DNA of 64,000 bases from Zhengella sedimenti (GTDB lineage Bacteria > Pseudomonadota > Alphaproteobacteria > Rhizobiales > Rhizobiaceae): the NCBI RefSeq assembly GCF_046506625.1, contig NZ_JBKFFP010000006.1:124001-188000 (forward strand). The letters are read 5' to 3'. Shown piece after piece: positions 49,974 to 58,444 of the stretch (the stretch's first letter is position 1; each line of letters starts with the position of its first letter). Below the pieces are notes generated by a model that worked only from the letters and a program-made list of their open reading frames with translations, was not told where the DNA came from and searched no databases. A program made the translations under genes and the position numbers.

Positions 49974-51096
49974 TCTCGTCGTGTTCGGCGAGGACTGGGG
50001 CCGCCACCCGTCCTCGACCCAGCATCTTGCCCGCCGCCTGGCAGCGGACCGGAAGACGGTCTGGGTCAATTCACTGGGCTTGCGCCGGCCCCGCCTGTCA
50101 ATGCGCGATGCCATGCGCCTGGCTGGCAAGGCCGCGCGGCTGGCCGCCCTGTCGGGCGCTTCTGCGCCGCCCGAATCCGATGAGGCACATCCCTTCGCCG
50201 CAATCGTCGAGCCGCGCGCCCTGCCCTGGCCGGGTTCGCGCCTTGCCGCCGCCTTCAACCGGCATTCCGTCGGAGCCCAGGTCCGCGCCGCGATGCAGGC
50301 ACACGGCATGGCCGCCCCTGTCCTCTGGACCTCGCTGCCGACCGCGCTGCCCCTCATCGGCACCCTTGGCGAACGGGCGGTCGTCTACTATGCCGGCGAC
50401 GATTTCGCCGCCCTGCACGGCGTGGACCACGGCCCGGTTCTCGCCATGGAGACGCAGCTTGCCGCGCAGGCCGATCTCATCCTTGCAGCAAGCCCCGAGA
50501 TTGCCGGCCGCTTCGATCCGGACCGGACGGTTCACCTGCCGCACGGTGTCGATTTCGACCTGTTCGCACGCCCGGTCTCCCCGGCCGCCGGCCTGCCGCC
50601 CGGCAACGTGGCCGGTTTCTACGGTTCGCTGAACGGCTGGATCGACGTGGACGCCATTGCCGCTGCGGCGCGCCGCATGCCCGACTGGACCTTCGTCCTG
50701 ATCGGCCGCGAGGAGACGGACCTGTCCGCGCTGACCGGCCTCGCCAATGTCCGGCGCCTTCCGCCAATGGCCCATCGCGATCTTCCCGCATGGTCGCAGC
50801 ACTGGACGGTGTCGATCCTGCCTTTCCGCCGCAACCGCCAGATCGCCGCGTCAAACCCGCTGAAGCTCAGGGAATACCTGGCCGCCGGACGGCCGGTCGC
50901 GGCAAGCTGGCGCTTTCCCGCCATCGATGCCATGGCCGCGCCCGTGGCCACGCCGAACGGCGACGAGACCCTGGCTGACGCCATACTGCGCGCCGCAGTC
51001 GAAGTGGAACGCGCCCGCGCCTTCGCGCCCCTGCTCGCCGGCGAAAGCTGGGAAACGCGCGCCGCCTTCGTTTCGCAATTGCTGGAATCGCTGTGA
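49963..51096 (+). CDS. GT-B glycosyltransferase
   Basis: A 377-aa enzyme of the GT4-like group that opens with HDLVVFGEDWGRHPSSTQHLARRLA, a form seen in exopolysaccharide glycosyltransferases. Other landmarks are VVYYAGDDFAALHGVDHGPVLAMETQLAAQADLILAASPEIAGRFDP, HLPHGVDFDLF, NVAGFYGSLNGWIDVDAI and SNPLKLREYLAAGRPVAAS (the E of the E-x7-E region). It is the last gene of the operon driven from 43317 and overlaps the acyltransferase end by 11 bases. Confidence 0.88.
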   Translation: MPHDLVVFGEDWGRHPSSTQHLARRLAADRKTVWVNSLGLRRPRLSMRDAMRLAGKAARLAALSGASAPPESDEAHPFAAIVEPRALPWPGSRLAAAFNRHSVGAQVRAAMQAHGMAAPVLWTSLPTALPLIGTLGERAVVYYAGDDFAALHGVDHGPVLAMETQLAAQADLILAASPEIAGRFDPDRTVHLPHGVDFDLFARPVSPAAGLPPGNVAGFYGSLNGWIDVDAIAAAARRMPDWTFVLIGREETDLSALTGLANVRRLPPMAHRDLPAWSQHWTVSILPFRRNRQIAASNPLKLREYLAAGRPVAASWRFPAIDAMAAPVATPNGDETLADAILRAAVEVERARAFAPLLAGESWETRAAFVSQLLESL

Positions 51097-51110
51097 TTTC
51101 CTCTCCCCGC

Positions 51111-51126
51111 TGGCACGGAACTTGAA
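51111..51126 (+). promoter_or_regulatory. Sigma-54-like promoter for the lipoprotein-Wzz pair
   Basis: TGGCACG-N4-TTGAA at 51111-51126 keeps the full -24 element and the correct spacing but has A in place of C in the -12 GC pair. The next start codon is 36 bases downstream, the same distance as at the other sites in the locus. Confidence 0.5.
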
Positions 51127-51161
51127 AAGCATCCGGCAGATCCAGTCAGGAGACGCCCGAA

Positions 51162-51962
51162 ATGAGGTTCAACCCGTCCATTCCCTTCCTGGTTTTGCTT
51201 TGTGCGACAAGCCTCGGCGGATGCGCTTCGCAAAACGCGACGGACATGCTGCCCCAGGAAATGAAACTCGCCATGGCCGCCGATGCGGTCCGCGAGTCCA
51301 TGCCGGCGGCGGACGCGCCTGCAGAGGTCCCGGCGCAAGCTTTCCCGGAGACACCTGCGACGGATCGCGAAGCCCTGTCACCTGTTGAAATCGAGTTCCG
51401 CCGCCAGCAACAGCGCCTGATACCATCCGCGCCGGGGGGTTCGGCCGGCCTTGAGACGGGCGATCCGGTGGCGCTTTTCAACCGCGCCCGCGAGATGCAG
51501 GCGGTCCGGGCCATGGCCGACCCGTCGGGAATGCCTGTCGCAACCGCCGGCGCCGCATCGGCGCCATCGCCGCAGGAAACCTGGAACGCCGCGCTCGCCA
51601 GGGCGCAGGATCAGGCCTCCGGGCGGAAGACGGAACCGGACACGGCGATCGTCACGGCGGCCGTGGATGCCTCGCCGGACAAGGATGACATCCTTGAATT
51701 CGTGCTGCCGGATGATGGCACCAGCCTTCCCGATGATGCCGTCATGCAGATCCGGCTGAAGACCCTGGGCGGACCCAAGGTCCGGCGTATCGTCGTCGGC
51801 CGCATCGAGGGCAAGGGGTTTGAGGTCCTGGCAAGGGCGCAGGAGATCGCCCGCGCGGTCGCCGAAGTCACCGGGGGCGAACCGGGCATGAGCTATGACC
51901 CGGCCATGAGCGCGCGCGCCGTCCGCCTCGAATACGAACCGTACCCGGGAACCGGCGGCTGA
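51162..51962 (+). CDS. Hypothetical lipoprotein, 266 aa, next to the Wzz-like gene
   Basis: Not recognised. A lipoprotein signal ends in the lipobox SLGGC (Cys21), so it is likely anchored in the outer or inner membrane. The middle (residues about 25-150) is Ala/Pro/Glu-rich and probably disordered. The C-terminal 100 residues are more ordered (DILEFVLPDDGTSLPDDAVMQIRLKTLGGPKVRRIVVGRIEGKGFEVLARAQEIARAVAEVTGG). The strand-turn-helix alternation there could be a small peptidoglycan- or protein-binding domain. Its stop overlaps the Wzz-like start (TGATG), so the two likely act together. Confidence 0.65.
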   Translation: MRFNPSIPFLVLLCATSLGGCASQNATDMLPQEMKLAMAADAVRESMPAADAPAEVPAQAFPETPATDREALSPVEIEFRRQQQRLIPSAPGGSAGLETGDPVALFNRAREMQAVRAMADPSGMPVATAGAASAPSPQETWNAALARAQDQASGRKTEPDTAIVTAAVDASPDKDDILEFVLPDDGTSLPDDAVMQIRLKTLGGPKVRRIVVGRIEGKGFEVLARAQEIARAVAEVTGGEPGMSYDPAMSARAVRLEYEPYPGTGG

Positions 51963-53389
51963 TGGTCCGCGATATACCGAGCCTTCTCCTCCAGGTCTTC
52001 GACATCGCCTGGCGCAGGCGCTATCTCATCGTCGTGCCCATGCTGGCCCTGCCGCCGGTTGCCTTTGTCGCGGGTGGCTTCGCGCCAAAGACCTATGTCG
52101 CGCGGTCCACCATCCTCGTGCAGGAGACTGCCAAGCTCAATCCGTTCCTGACCGACCTTGCGGTGGGCCCCAACCTCAAGGAGCGCATGCCCGCGCTCAA
52201 GACCCTGGTGCATTCGGCGCATATCCTGGAGGCGGTGCTGGAAGACACCGGCCACATCTCGCAGCAGTCCGGACCGGCCGAACGCGCCAACGCGGTCAGG
52301 GCGCTGTCGGGCGCCATCTCGGTCGATCTCATGGGCAACGACCTGGTGGCCTTTTCCATTCGCGGCGGCAGTCCCGCCGGCATGGCGGACACGCTGCGCG
52401 CGCTCTCGCACCATTTCGTCGACAAGCTGCTCGCGCCCGAGCGCAGTTCCATCCGCGACAGCCAGGTCTTCCTGAGCCAGGAACTGGAAGCACGCGCCAC
52501 CCGGCTGGCCGAGGCGCAGGAGGCCTTCGCGCAATTCAAGCGGCGCAACCGCAACCGGCTGCCGACGCTCGAAAGCAGCCTCGTCACGCGCCTGTCCGGC
52601 CTCGAGCAGAAACTGTCGGAAAACCGCATGGAACTGAAGGCGGCGGAAGCCGAACTCGGCGACGTGCGCCAGCGGCTGATCGGAACCAATCCCGTCATCG
52701 GACGCATCGAGGACGACATCCTCAAGACCCGCCGCCGTCTCGGCGAACTCAAGACACGCTACACCGACGAACACTCCGCCGTTCAGGCGGAACTGAGGAC
52801 CCTAGAACGGCTTGAAGGCGAACGCGAAACCCTGCTCGCTGACGCCGAGGCGATGAAGAGCACGGATATTGACCGACTCTGGAACCTGGCGGCCGGATCG
52901 CTCAACCAGGAGGACGCCAAGACCCCGCCGCTCCTCGTCTCGCAGATGACCAGGCTGCAGGAAAGCAACGCCCAATATTTGCGGCTGAAGGAGGAAACAG
53001 CAGCGCTGGAGGCGGAGATCGACAGCATTCACACCGCCATCGCCGAAACCGGCCCTGTCATGCAGGAGCAGAAGCGGCTGGAAGAGGAAATCCGCCTCGC
53101 CCAGGAAAGCCACGATTCGATTTCCAAGCGTTTCGACAATGCCCAGATCACCGGTGCGCTGGGAAAGTTCGAGGCACCGGAACGCATCAAGGTGATCGAC
53201 GCACCGGTGGACCCGGCCGTGCCGGTCACGCCGGGCCGTATCCTGTTCCTGGTTGCCGGGATCATCGCCGGGCTGGTGGCCGGCGCGGGCCTCGCCGCTG
53301 CTGCCGAAATCCTCGACACCCGCCTGCGGCGCCAGCACGAATTCGAAGCCGTGTGCGACGCGCCGGTGGTCGCGCGTTACTGCAATTGA
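51962..53389 (+). CDS. Wzz/GumC-family polysaccharide co-polymerase
   Basis: A 475-aa inner-membrane protein with helices near both ends (about residues 20-40 and 425-445). Between them lies a long periplasmic part with extended coiled coil (about residues 165-390, for example LARLAEAQ-type heptads and QEQKRLEEEIRLAQESHDSISKRFDNAQ). The Wzz-typical Pro-rich segment PERIKVIDAPVDPAVPVTPGR precedes the last helix. It controls chain length or couples export to synthesis. It has no kinase domain; the separate CpsD-like protein at 39095 would be its cytoplasmic partner. Confidence 0.9.
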   Translation: MVRDIPSLLLQVFDIAWRRRYLIVVPMLALPPVAFVAGGFAPKTYVARSTILVQETAKLNPFLTDLAVGPNLKERMPALKTLVHSAHILEAVLEDTGHISQQSGPAERANAVRALSGAISVDLMGNDLVAFSIRGGSPAGMADTLRALSHHFVDKLLAPERSSIRDSQVFLSQELEARATRLAEAQEAFAQFKRRNRNRLPTLESSLVTRLSGLEQKLSENRMELKAAEAELGDVRQRLIGTNPVIGRIEDDILKTRRRLGELKTRYTDEHSAVQAELRTLERLEGERETLLADAEAMKSTDIDRLWNLAAGSLNQEDAKTPPLLVSQMTRLQESNAQYLRLKEETAALEAEIDSIHTAIAETGPVMQEQKRLEEEIRLAQESHDSISKRFDNAQITGALGKFEAPERIKVIDAPVDPAVPVTPGRILFLVAGIIAGLVAGAGLAAAAEILDTRLRRQHEFEAVCDAPVVARYCN

Positions 53390-53404
53390 CGGGCTGCCCC
53401 GAAA

Positions 53405-53421
53405 AAGCGGCCTTGCCGCTT
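53405..53421 (-). terminator. Rho-independent terminator after the sigma-54 regulator
   Basis: AAGCGGC (53405-53411) and GCCGCTT (53415-53421) make a perfect 7-bp stem with a 3-base loop. On the minus strand the hairpin is followed by TTT and C, giving a U-run of five with the stem end. It lies 20 bases after the regulator stop codon. Confidence 0.6.
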
Positions 53422-53441
53422 CGGCTGCCGGGGCTGTCCGG

Positions 53442-54881
53442 TCAGCCCGCGGCCTTCGCCCCATCCTCGTCCGAACGCCAGCTTTCCATGCGCCGGTAGA
53501 TGGTGGACGGGCTGACATCGAGAGCCGCCGCGGCCCGCGGAATGGAACCGTTGCAGGCCTCGATGGCGTTCTCGATCGCGGTGCGTATCACGTCCTCCAG
53601 CGGACGGATGGCCCCGGACTCGCTTGCCTCCGGCATCAGCTTCGCTTTCGCGAGGATTTCTGCGAGCGGCCGCGTCAGTTCGGGACCGTCCGGCTGGCGC
53701 ACGCTGCCCAGCATGTCGAAGGGCAGCATGTCGGCCGTCACCGTGTCGCCGTCGTTGAGCACGACCACCGAGCGGATGACGTTCTGAAGCTGGCGGACAT
53801 TGCCCGGCCAGTCATGGGACAGCAGGATGGCCGCCGCGTCGGCGGAAAAATCCCTGAACGCCTTGCCGTCCTCCTCCGAGAAGCGCCGCAGGAAGGCCCG
53901 GGCGATCTCCACGATATCCTCGTCGCGTTCGCGCAGGGGCGGCAATTCCACCGGAATGACGTGCAGCCGGTAGAAGAGATCCTCTCGGAACCGGCCGGCC
54001 CTGACCTCCTCGACCGGGTTCCGGTTCGTGGCGCAGACAACCCGCACGTCGCTGACCCGCACCTTGTCCTCGCCCAGCCTTTGCACCTGCCGGCTTTGCA
54101 GGAAGCGAAGCAGCTTTGCCTGAAGGCCGAGGTCCATCTCGCAGATCTCGTCAAGGAAAAGCGTTCCGCCATCGGCCGAAAGCGCGGCGCCCTGGCGATC
54201 ACCCGTGGCGCCCGAGTAGGCGCCTTTCACATGCCCGAAAATCTCGCTTTCCAGCAGATCCCTCGGGATGGCGGCCGCATTGAGCGTCACGAACGGTCCC
54301 TTGGCACGGCTGGACAGCCGGTGCAGCGCGTCGGCGCAGACTTCCTTGCCTGTCCCGCTTTCGCCGGTGATGAAGACGGTAGCGTTGGATGGAGCGGCCC
54401 GCCTGAGCACGCGATAGACGGCCTGCATGGCCATCGAATTGCCGATGAACCCAGCAAGGCCGGTTTCGTCGCCCGCCGCCGGTTCGCTCGGGCGTGGAGC
54501 GGGCGCGGCCTGTGTCCGCGCCGAGATGGCATTGGCGACTGTCTTGTTGAGGCGCTCGGCATTGAAGGGCTTGACGATGAAGTCATAGGCGCCCAGCCGC
54601 ATCACATCCACGGCCGTCTTGATAGATGCATTGGCGGTGATGACCACAACCGGGCTCTTGACGCCGGCTTCCTGGAGCCTGCCCATGATGTCGATGCCGC
54701 TCATGTCGGGAAGGTTCACGTCGAGGACGATGCAACCATAGTCATTCTCCCCGATTTTCGTCAGGGCTTCCGCACCTGTTCCGGCGATGTCGCAAGGACC
54801 GCCAAGATGACGCATGAAACCGCGATAGGTTTCGGCGAGCGCCATGCTGTCTTCCACAACGAGTATTCCGGGATGCTCCAT
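53442..54881 (-). CDS. Sigma-54-dependent response regulator (NtrC family)
   Basis: A 479-aa activator. The receiver (residues about 6-120) has VVEDS and phospho-acceptor Asp in CIVLDVNLPDMSG, and VKPFNAERL. The AAA+ domain has Walker A TGESGTGKEV, GHVKGAYSGAT at the sigma-54 contact loop, Walker B TLFLDEICEMDL and the DLFYRLHVIPVELPPLRER segment. A Fis-type helix-turn-helix ends the protein (IPRAAAALDVSPSTIYRRMESW). The contact loop is GAYSGA instead of the canonical GAFTGA. Given the sigma-54 promoter matches across the polysaccharide locus, it is the likely master activator. The start at 54881 follows AAGGGG. Confidence 0.94.
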   Translation of the reverse strand: MEHPGILVVEDSMALAETYRGFMRHLGGPCDIAGTGAEALTKIGENDYGCIVLDVNLPDMSGIDIMGRLQEAGVKSPVVVITANASIKTAVDVMRLGAYDFIVKPFNAERLNKTVANAISARTQAAPAPRPSEPAAGDETGLAGFIGNSMAMQAVYRVLRRAAPSNATVFITGESGTGKEVCADALHRLSSRAKGPFVTLNAAAIPRDLLESEIFGHVKGAYSGATGDRQGAALSADGGTLFLDEICEMDLGLQAKLLRFLQSRQVQRLGEDKVRVSDVRVVCATNRNPVEEVRAGRFREDLFYRLHVIPVELPPLRERDEDIVEIARAFLRRFSEEDGKAFRDFSADAAAILLSHDWPGNVRQLQNVIRSVVVLNDGDTVTADMLPFDMLGSVRQPDGPELTRPLAEILAKAKLMPEASESGAIRPLEDVIRTAIENAIEACNGSIPRAAAALDVSPSTIYRRMESWRSDEDGAKAAG

Positions 54882-54973
54882 CGACTGGCCCCTTGTTTCC
54901 TGATCCGCACGCCCGGGATATACGCTGTTCACATTAACTCTTTTCTAAATGCATGCATGTCGGGGACTTGGCG

Positions 54974-57247
54974 TCATGCTGCCACGTCATCCTGGTTAAC
55001 GTTTTGCCTATCCAGATGCGCACGCAGGGCGCGCACACCCGCGCGCGCGGCAACCGCCACCCGGGCGACCGCCCCGGAATCCGGAATGTCGCCGGTTTCG
55101 GTTTCCAGGGCCCGGGCAAGACCCGCCGCATTCCGGATCGCGAACTGGCCCAGCAGTCCGGCAAGCTTGTGCGCCGCCTTGCGCGCCGCCGCCCCGTCGG
55201 CCCTCGTTGAGGCATCCTCCAGTTGACACAGGGATGCCTCGATCTCGGTCTCGATCTGGTTGACGAGCACCTGCATGGTCATCTCCCCGACGTCCTCGCG
55301 CATGGTCTGCAGGAACACGGCATCGAGCGCGTCTTCGTCGCTGAAGGGCGCGGCATGTGGCGCCGGACCGTTTTGCACTACCGCCTGGGCCTCCCCATCG
55401 AACAGGGGCGCCAGCGCGCTTTCGATGTCGCGCATCCGCACGGGCTTGCTGACATAGGCGTCGAAGCCTGCCCGGAGCAGCCTCTCCCGGTCGCGCGGGA
55501 AACTCTGCGCGGTCAGCGCGGCAAACATGGCGCTTCCGCTTGCCCCCTCGCGCTTCATCGCCTTCATCGCCGACGGGCCATCCATGCCGGGCATCTGGAC
55601 ATCGAGGACGACGAGATCGTAGGCATTCACGCGCGCCAGTTCCACGGCTTCCTCGCCGCTTCCAGCCGTTTCCACCTGCGCCCCGAACCGCGTGAACATG
55701 GTCTGGGCGACAAGCAGGCTCGCAGCAGTGTCGTCGACGACGAGGACCTGCTTGCCCCGCAGGTCGAGCCTGGGCTCGCCGGGATTCGGAATCCCTCCGG
55801 CTTCGGCCGTTTCACCCACTGCCAGTTCGATGTCAAAGGCAAATACGGCCCCCTCGCCGGGTGTGCTGTCGACCACGATGCGGCCGCCCATCAGCCTGAC
55901 GAGCCTGTCGGAAATGGCGAGTCCGAGCCCGCTGGAACCCTCATGCGCATTGCGGCTGTTCTCGCCCTGCTCGAAAGGCTGGAAGAGCCGCGTGCGAAGT
56001 GTTTCGGAAATGCCTTCGCCATTGTCCGAGACCGCGAAGCGGACGAGACCGTTGCCATTGCGGTGTCCGGCGCAATCGAGAACGATGACCACATCGCCGT
56101 TGCGCGTGAACTTGTTGGCATTGCCGACCAGGTTCATGAGCACCTGACGGATGCGTCCCCGGTCGCCGATCATCGTTTCCGGCATGTCCGGATTGATGCT
56201 GACCGACATCCGGTTCCGGTTCCGGGCGGCCAGCACCGCAGTCACCTCCATGACCTCGCGCACCAATTCGGCCGGGGAGAAGGCCACCGGCTCAAGCCGC
56301 AGCTTGCCTGCTTCCAGCCGCGAGAGATCGAGGATGTCGTTGATCAGGGCGAGCAGTCCTTCGGAAGCCTTCAGCACCGTGGCGATCTGCTTGCGCTTGC
56401 CCAGATCGGTCTCTTCCCTTTCCATCACGTCCGAAAGACCGATGATGGCATTGAGCGGCGTGCGGATGTCATGGCTCATCATCGCCAGGAAGTCGGATTT
56501 CGCCTGGGACGCGGTCGTCGCCTTGCGGGCCAGCAGCCGCATCTGCTCGGCCTGTTTTTCGGAACGTTCGCGCGCCTCCTCCAGGTTCTCCCGCGCCAGG
56601 TTGGCGCTCACGAGGAGCAGACGCGCGCGCCGCTCGCCATGGATGAGATAGCCCAGCATGAGGGCCAGCAGGATCGCCGCCGCGGTGCCGAAGCGCGATA
56701 GCTGCTGTTGCAGCAATTCATGGTTCTTCGCCAGTTCCTGCCGCTCGGCGCGATCGCTTTTCAGACTGGTCATGGCCAGCTTGCGCAGGGTGGCCCGATG
56801 CGGCGCCAGCAGGTCCCTCATGCGGGCCGCGGCATCCGCGTCTCCCGCGCTGGCCGCCGGCAGCAGCCTGTCGGCCGCTTCCAGGTCCGCGGCAAAGGCA
56901 TTGAAGGCTTCGGACAGCACTGCGTCTTCGCGCAGCGCTTGTGCAAGGACACCGCTCTCGTAAAGCGACGCGCGGCTCATCAGCAGGTCGAACTGGACAT
57001 TGAGCGGCAAGGGGTCGACCGGTTTCAGGCCCGCCGCCCGGGGTGCCAGCTTGGCCAGCGTTCGCGCAAGTTCCACTTCGCTCTGGGCAGCAGCCCAGAT
57101 CGTGTTTTCCGGGATCCGGTAGGTTATGCGTTGCTGGACATCGTTCAGCGCAAGATAGGCATTGGCCGTCGAAGCCAGCAGCAATGCAAGGCATCCGAGG
57201 ACCAGATAACGGGCGACCGTGAGCGGCCCTGGCCTGCGCAAACTCAT
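54974..57247 (-). CDS. Hybrid sensor histidine kinase with REC and HPt domains
   Basis: A 757-aa membrane kinase. Two helices (about residues 9-30 and 188-205) flank a helical periplasmic sensor of about 155 residues. A coiled coil leads to the H-box MMSHDIRTPLNAIIGLSDVM and the ATPase (NLVGNANKF, VSDNGEGIS, SSGLGLAISDRL). A receiver follows with DLVVLDVQMPGMDG, and a C-terminal HPt domain with AARKAAHKLAGLLGQF. A phosphorelay His-Asp-His to the nearby sigma-54 regulator is the natural reading. Start ATG at 57247 overlaps the stop of the periplasmic partner gene (ATGA). Confidence 0.92.
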   Translation of the reverse strand: MSLRRPGPLTVARYLVLGCLALLLASTANAYLALNDVQQRITYRIPENTIWAAAQSEVELARTLAKLAPRAAGLKPVDPLPLNVQFDLLMSRASLYESGVLAQALREDAVLSEAFNAFAADLEAADRLLPAASAGDADAAARMRDLLAPHRATLRKLAMTSLKSDRAERQELAKNHELLQQQLSRFGTAAAILLALMLGYLIHGERRARLLLVSANLARENLEEARERSEKQAEQMRLLARKATTASQAKSDFLAMMSHDIRTPLNAIIGLSDVMEREETDLGKRKQIATVLKASEGLLALINDILDLSRLEAGKLRLEPVAFSPAELVREVMEVTAVLAARNRNRMSVSINPDMPETMIGDRGRIRQVLMNLVGNANKFTRNGDVVIVLDCAGHRNGNGLVRFAVSDNGEGISETLRTRLFQPFEQGENSRNAHEGSSGLGLAISDRLVRLMGGRIVVDSTPGEGAVFAFDIELAVGETAEAGGIPNPGEPRLDLRGKQVLVVDDTAASLLVAQTMFTRFGAQVETAGSGEEAVELARVNAYDLVVLDVQMPGMDGPSAMKAMKREGASGSAMFAALTAQSFPRDRERLLRAGFDAYVSKPVRMRDIESALAPLFDGEAQAVVQNGPAPHAAPFSDEDALDAVFLQTMREDVGEMTMQVLVNQIETEIEASLCQLEDASTRADGAAARKAAHKLAGLLGQFAIRNAAGLARALETETGDIPDSGAVARVAVAARAGVRALRAHLDRQNVNQDDVAA

Positions 57248-57705
57248 CGGAACTCCAGCGAACTGACCTGCCAGACCCACTTGAAATTGTGCTGCTCGTC
57301 CTCGAACTCGGGAAAATCGTCGCGCGGATAGACGACCCAGAACGGGCCCTTGTCGCGAATCGCCATGCGTTCGCCGTTCATCCGCGTCGCCAGCAGGACC
57401 GGGTAAGCCATGATTTCCGTCAGATCGATGTCGGCCTCATAGCCGTTGATAGCGGCCACGGCGACGACCCCCGTTTCGATCCCCTGTGCCCGCGCGATGT
57501 CTGATAGCAGGACGCCCTCGAAAAAGTGCGGCCCGTCGGTCCACGACGTGGTCGTTTCAAAGCCGTGTGTTCCAAGGCTTTCGAGATCCTCGACCGTATA
57601 AACCGCCTGCTTGCCCCCGGCTGTGACCGTGAGCGTCATGTCCGTGGCCCAGGCCTGCGCCGCCGCACCCACGAACGCGAAAAACATGACAAGGATCCGC
57701 ACCAT
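57244..57705 (-). CDS. Periplasmic sulfite-oxidase-fold (molybdopterin-binding-like) small protein
   Basis: A 153-aa protein with a Sec signal peptide (residues 1-20, AQAWA) and a compact domain related to the molybdopterin-binding fold of sulfite oxidases: YTVEDLESLGTHGFETTTSWTDGPHFFEGVLLSDIARAQG, AAINGYEADIDLTEIMAYPVLLATRMNGERM and GPFWVVYPRDDFPEF. The usual cofactor-ligating Cys is absent (the mature protein has no cysteine), so it is probably a ligand-binding sensor rather than an enzyme. It is translationally coupled to the hybrid kinase, whose periplasmic domain it may instruct. Confidence 0.75.
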   Translation of the reverse strand: MVRILVMFFAFVGAAAQAWATDMTLTVTAGGKQAVYTVEDLESLGTHGFETTTSWTDGPHFFEGVLLSDIARAQGIETGVVAVAAINGYEADIDLTEIMAYPVLLATRMNGERMAIRDKGPFWVVYPRDDFPEFEDEQHNFKWVWQVSSLEFR

Positions 57706-57806
57706 CCCGACGCCCCTTCTTCGATGAACACGCGCCCCTTCTAGCGCAATCCATAAAACAGGGTGTTGTTTGAAATGATAAAAATCAAGAATTCGAATAA
57801 AGAAAA

Positions 57807-57836
57807 GCAGCCATGCATTTTCAAATGCATGGCTGC
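57807..57836 (-). terminator. Strong Rho-independent terminator after zur
   Basis: A perfect 14-bp stem (57807-57820 with 57823-57836) with a two-base centre. On the minus strand it is followed by CTTTTCTTTATTC, a U-rich tail. It lies about 180 bases after the zur stop. The 310-bp stretch 57706-58015 around it contains no convincing gene. Confidence 0.8.
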
Positions 57837-58015
57837 CTTGCTTGCCGCTGACCGTGAATCAGGCCGGGCCGGGCTACCCCTATTTCACTTCGCTGGCCGG
57901 GCATCTTGCCGGTCAGCGGTTCCGGGAATGGGGACATCTTGTCGGCGTCCGCGTCTGTCAGATTCTCCCGAACTGGCTTTCGGGCATGACGCGGATTGCG
58001 AACTTCCACCGACCG

Positions 58016-58444
58016 TCAGGCAGCGCGGCAATCACGGCACAAGCCGTGGATTTCCACGACGGATTTCGCAGGCTGGAACCCGGCGGCGCCGGCGATGGCG
58101 CGCAGGCGCGCCGTCAGGTCCTCGTCGCTGATCTCGGCCACATGGCCGCACCTGTCGCATATGGCAAAGGCGATGGTCTCATGGCTGTCGCAACCGGGAT
58201 GCCGGCAGGCAACGAAGGCGTTCAGGCTTTCAAGACGGTGCACCATGCCCAGATCGACCAGCTTTTCCAGCGCCCGGTACACCTGGAGCGGTGCACGGAA
58301 CCCCGATTCGCGCAGCATGTCGAGAATGGCATAGGCGCTGAGCGGGCCTTCCGCCCCGGACAATGTCTCCAGGACCAGCGCCTGGTTGCGCGTCAGGCCC
58401 TCGGTCGCATGGTGGCCAAGGTGGTTGTGGTGATGGTCAGCCAT
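58016..58444 (-). CDS. zur: Zinc uptake regulator Zur (Fur family)
   Basis: A 142-aa Fur-family repressor. The His-rich N-terminus (MADHHHNHLGHH) precedes the winged helix (LTRNQALVLETLSGAEGPLSAYAILDMLRESGFRAPLQVYRALEKLVDLGMVHRLE). The dimerisation domain has the structural-zinc cysteines in CDRCGH and CRDC and the regulatory HETIAF. The position directly downstream of znuB (8-bp overlap) and the operator in front of znuC/znuA identify it as Zur. It would repress znuABC, and itself, when zinc is replete. Confidence 0.93.
   Translation of the reverse strand: MADHHHNHLGHHATEGLTRNQALVLETLSGAEGPLSAYAILDMLRESGFRAPLQVYRALEKLVDLGMVHRLESLNAFVACRHPGCDSHETIAFAICDRCGHVAEISDEDLTARLRAIAGAAGFQPAKSVVEIHGLCRDCRAA

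Noticed and set aside
57706..58015. Small genes in the 310-bp gap before zur
   Set aside because: Frames there lack Shine-Dalgarno sites and run through the terminator hairpin at 57807-57836.
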